Assembly: GCA_025924775.1 (NCBI GenBank)
Contig: JAICHS010000086.1
Span: 1 to 8,537, forward strand
Direction of reading: 5' to 3'
DNA: 8,537 nt
Source: Rhodanobacteraceae bacterium
GTDB lineage: Bacteria > Pseudomonadota > Gammaproteobacteria > Xanthomonadales > Rhodanobacteraceae
The notes beneath the pieces are model-generated. The model made no database searches. It saw only the letters and a list, made by a program, of their open reading frames with translations, and was not told the origin of the DNA. Positions 6,994 through 8,537 of the stretch are shown here, in pieces. Position 1 is the stretch's first letter, and every line of letters begins with the position of its first letter. A program made the position numbers and the translations under genes.

Positions 6994-7174
6994 GAGTCGT
7001 CATTCCGGGGCCGCGCGCAACGCGTAACCCGGAACCCAGCGCCATTTGTCGTTGAACGCCAAAATCACCGGGTAGGCTCGCTGCATCCTGCAGCTCGCCA
7101 TACGTGCACCAGCTCCGCTGATGTTCGCTACGGCCTCCTGCTTTCGCAGTCGACTTGCGCCGGGATGACGAATC
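6994..7174. repeat. MITE/REP-like intergenic repeat with terminal inverted repeats
   Basis: The ends 6994-7008 (GAGTCGTCATTCCGG) and 7160-7174 (CCGGGATGACGAATC) are inverted copies matching at 13 of 15 positions. Inside are three further hairpins: TTCCGGG/CCCGGAA at 7003-7009 and 7028-7034, with CGCG-CAA-CGCG nested inside it; GCTGCA-TCC-TGCAGC at 7080-7094; and CTGC-TTTC-GCAG at 7138-7149. No convincing protein is encoded. The 'cgtcattcc...' ends resemble abundant intergenic repeats I know from Xanthomonadaceae genomes. It takes up nearly all of the yhbY to Mth938-like gap and stops one base before the AGAGG ribosome binding site of the next gene. No clear target-site duplication is visible. 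Whether it is a multicopy family cannot be seen from one copy. Confidence 0.6.
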
Positions 7175-7179
7175 AGAGG
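7175..7179 (+). promoter_or_regulatory. Ribosome binding site of the Mth938-like gene
   Basis: AGAGG lies 8 bases before ATG 7188 and immediately after the right end of the repeat. It supports 7188 rather than the in-frame ATG at 7155, which would lie inside the repeat. Confidence 0.75.
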
Positions 7180-7187
7180 CACATCTG

Positions 7188-7559
7188 ATGGAACTGAACT
7201 TCGAACGCCCGCGTGACTACCTGTTCGTGCGCCGCGCCGATGCGCACCGGGTGGTCATCGTCGATCGCCCGTTCACTGCCAGCCTGATCCTGACCCGCCA
7301 GAAGGTCATCGACGACTGGGGCGTCGCCGACATCGGCGCGCTGGCCCCCGCACAGGTCGAGCCGATCGTCGCGCTCAAGCCCGACGTGGTGCTGCTCGGC
7401 ACCGGCGCACACCAGCAGTTTCCTTCCCAGGCGGTGCTGGCCGCATTCCTGCAGCACGGGGTCGGCGTGGAGGTGATGGACAATGCCGCCGCCGCACGTA
7501 CTTGGGACATCCTGGCCAGCGAAGGTCGCAACGTGGTGGCGGCGTTTATTTTGTCGTAG
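7188..7559 (+). CDS. Mth938-like (Xcc1710/NDUFAF3 family) domain protein
   Basis: A 123-residue cytosolic protein filled by one Mth938-like domain (the former DUF498 family, which includes the mitochondrial complex I assembly factor NDUFAF3). The bacterial function is not established. Visible family features: an N-terminal strand with VRRADAHRVVIVDRPFTASLIL (14-35), DWGVADIGALAP (43-54), the central KPDVVLLGTGAHQQFPS (64-80) and the C-terminal GVEVMDNAAAARTWDILASEGRNV (93-116), close to the common 'GVEVMDT-AxRTYNIL-EGR' block. There is no signal peptide or membrane segment. The start is set by the AGAGG at 7175. Its TAG stop is part of a GTAG that opens a strong hairpin, and it converges with the nlpD-like gene. 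A role in respiratory complex assembly would be inference from NDUFAF3 only. Confidence 0.9.
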   Translation: MELNFERPRDYLFVRRADAHRVVIVDRPFTASLILTRQKVIDDWGVADIGALAPAQVEPIVALKPDVVLLGTGAHQQFPSQAVLAAFLQHGVGVEVMDNAAAARTWDILASEGRNVVAAFILS

Positions 7560-7640
7560 GGCCGGAGAGGCGCAGCGCCTCCCGGCGGACCTGGAACGCC
7601 GTCCCGGCAGGATGCGCCGCTGCGCGGCCCGCCCGCCTAC
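7556..7640. repeat. Convergent intergenic region resembling a GTAG-type REP pair
   Basis: On the plus strand GTAG (7556-7559) is followed by a strong imperfect hairpin: GCCGG-A-GAGGCGC pairs with GCGCCTC-CCGGC (7561-7586), with one bulged A. On the minus strand a second GTAG (7640-7637) is followed by a hairpin GCCGC-GCA-GCGGC (7628-7616). Each GTAG supplies the TAG stop of its gene. No T tract follows either stem, so neither is a standard intrinsic terminator, though together they may still end convergent transcripts. Palindromes headed by GTAG are known in Stenotrophomonas and relatives; assignment to that class is inference from layout. The second hairpin starts eight bases from its GTAG and fits less well. 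Confidence 0.5.
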
Positions 7641-8537
7641 TTCGCGGGCAAGTAGCCCAACGGATCGACTGGCTTGCCGTCCTTGCGGATTTCGAAGTGC
7701 AGCTCGACGCGTGGCGAACCGGACGCGCCCATCAACGCGATCTCCTGCCCGGCGCTGATGCGATCGCCTTCCTTGACCAGCCGCTTGCTGTTGTGGCCGT
7801 AGGCAGAAAGATAGGTGTCGTTGTGCTTGATGATGATCAGCTCGCCATAGCCGATCAGCCCATTGCCGCTGTACACCACGGTCCCTGACGCCGCTGCGCG
7901 CACCGGGTCGCCCATGTTGCCGGCGATATTGAGCCCGGCGCCGTCGCCGCCACTGCCTGACTGGAACCCACCGACCACCTTGCCACTGGCGGGCCACTGC
8001 CAGGTAATGCCCCCGACGCTGCGGGTCGCCCCCGGTGGCGGCGTGGGCACTGCGACTTCGGGTGCGAGTGCGGCTTGCGGTGGGGTGCCCGCAGGCGGCA
8101 CGGACGCGGCGGTGGCCGGCGCCGCGGTCGCGGCAACGGCCGGTGCGGTCGACGCGGATTCAGCGGGCGCGACCCCGGTGGCGGTCATCGCCTGCGAAGT
8201 CACCGGCCCAAACACCGGTCCGGACGGCGGTGCCGGCTGCGGCTGTGGGACCGCGGCAGGCGCCGGTGTGGTGGGCGGCGGCGCTGGCGCGACGGGTGCC
8301 GGCGTGGTGGCCACTGGCTGCGGCGCCACCACGGCGGTCGCCGCCCCAGGCTGCAACTTCAACACCTGGCCGGGATGGATCACGTACGGCGCCGCGATGC
8401 CGTTCTGCGCGGCCAGCGTGCGGAAGTCGATGCCGTGCGCAAACGCGATGCTGTACAGCGTGTCGCCCGGCGCGACCTTGTATCCGCCATTGCTGACCGT
8501 GCCGCTGGCGTGGCTGCCGAGACCGTAGGTCTGCACG
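7637..8537 (-). CDS. nlpD: NlpD-like murein hydrolase activator: LysM plus degenerate LytM/M23 domain (N terminus beyond right edge)
   Basis: The visible 299 residues are the C-terminal part of an envelope protein; the signal or lipoprotein peptide must lie beyond the window. A peptidoglycan-binding LysM domain comes first (YKVAPGDTLYSIAFAHGIDF through HPGQVLKL, visible residues 19-61). A Pro/Ala/Thr-rich linker runs from about 64 to 170, then a LytM (M23) domain from WQWPASGKVVGGF to the end. The fold is well kept (AAASGTVVYSGNGLIGYGELIIIKH, LHFEIRKDGKPVDPLGYLP), close to E. coli NlpD. The zinc site is degenerate: the HxGxD motif is GAGLN (199-203), and the HxH motif keeps only one His (VELHFE, His280). 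E. coli NlpD is likewise inactive and activates the amidase AmiC at the division septum, so the same role is inferred. The GTG at 8534-8536 is probably an internal Val codon rather than the start. Confidence 0.92.
   Translation of the reverse strand, partial: VQTYGLGSHASGTVSNGGYKVAPGDTLYSIAFAHGIDFRTLAAQNGIAAPYVIHPGQVLKLQPGAATAVVAPQPVATTPAPVAPAPPPTTPAPAAVPQPQPAPPSGPVFGPVTSQAMTATGVAPAESASTAPAVAATAAPATAASVPPAGTPPQAALAPEVAVPTPPPGATRSVGGITWQWPASGKVVGGFQSGSGGDGAGLNIAGNMGDPVRAAASGTVVYSGNGLIGYGELIIIKHNDTYLSAYGHNSKRLVKEGDRISAGQEIALMGASGSPRVELHFEIRKDGKPVDPLGYLPAK

Noticed and set aside
1..8537. Hidden defence, mobile or biosynthetic system
   Set aside because: All substantial genes are recognised conserved housekeeping families in an order partly shared with E. 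coli; no transposase, integrase, CRISPR repeat, toxin-antitoxin pair or unexplained long gene is present.

Overview
The window is about 8.5 kb of GC-rich DNA packed with conserved housekeeping genes. It most likely comes from a gammaproteobacterium of the Xanthomonadales (Xanthomonadaceae/Rhodanobacteraceae type). Reasons: the order rlmE-ftsH-folP-glmM with yhbY divergent next to rlmE is a gammaproteobacterial block, as in E. coli; base composition is high-GC; there is an Xcc1710/Mth938-like gene; and the intergenic repeats start with GTAG or carry 'cgtcattcc'-type ends, like those known from Xanthomonadaceae. I cannot name the genus from sequence alone.

Layout, left to right. At 1-670 on the minus strand lie grxD (monothiol CGFS glutaredoxin) and, overlapping it by 4 bp, the start of a short-chain dehydrogenase that runs off the left edge. 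sodB (iron superoxide dismutase) is divergent, at 785-1363 on the plus strand. A strong hairpin at 1375-1413 lies between the converging ends of sodB and glmM and should terminate both. From 6569 down to 1413 on the minus strand runs rlmE -> ftsH -> folP -> glmM: rRNA methylation, membrane proteolysis, folate synthesis and cell-wall amino-sugar synthesis. The ftsH-folP gap of 172 bp is the widest inside this block and holds small palindromes and a weak promoter candidate.

On the plus strand, yhbY (CRM-domain ribosome-associated protein, 6679-6975) is divergent from rlmE. A 181-bp stretch with imperfect terminal inverted repeats and internal hairpins (6994-7174) then fills almost all of the gap before a Mth938-like gene (7188-7559). 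That gene converges on an nlpD-like gene (LysM plus degenerate LytM/M23 domain), which runs off the right edge. The 7560-7636 gap between these two is made of hairpins, and both flanking stop codons sit inside GTAG tetranucleotides facing each other, as in paired REP elements.

Functionally the window mixes iron-sulfur/redox homeostasis (grxD, sodB), ribosome maturation (rlmE, yhbY), membrane quality control (ftsH) and envelope growth (glmM, nlpD). I see no phage, plasmid, CRISPR, toxin-antitoxin, defence or secondary-metabolism system, and no tRNA or rRNA. The points worth a second look are the intergenic repeats, one unusual FtsH substitution and the degenerate active site of the NlpD-like protein. 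I found no new multigene system.
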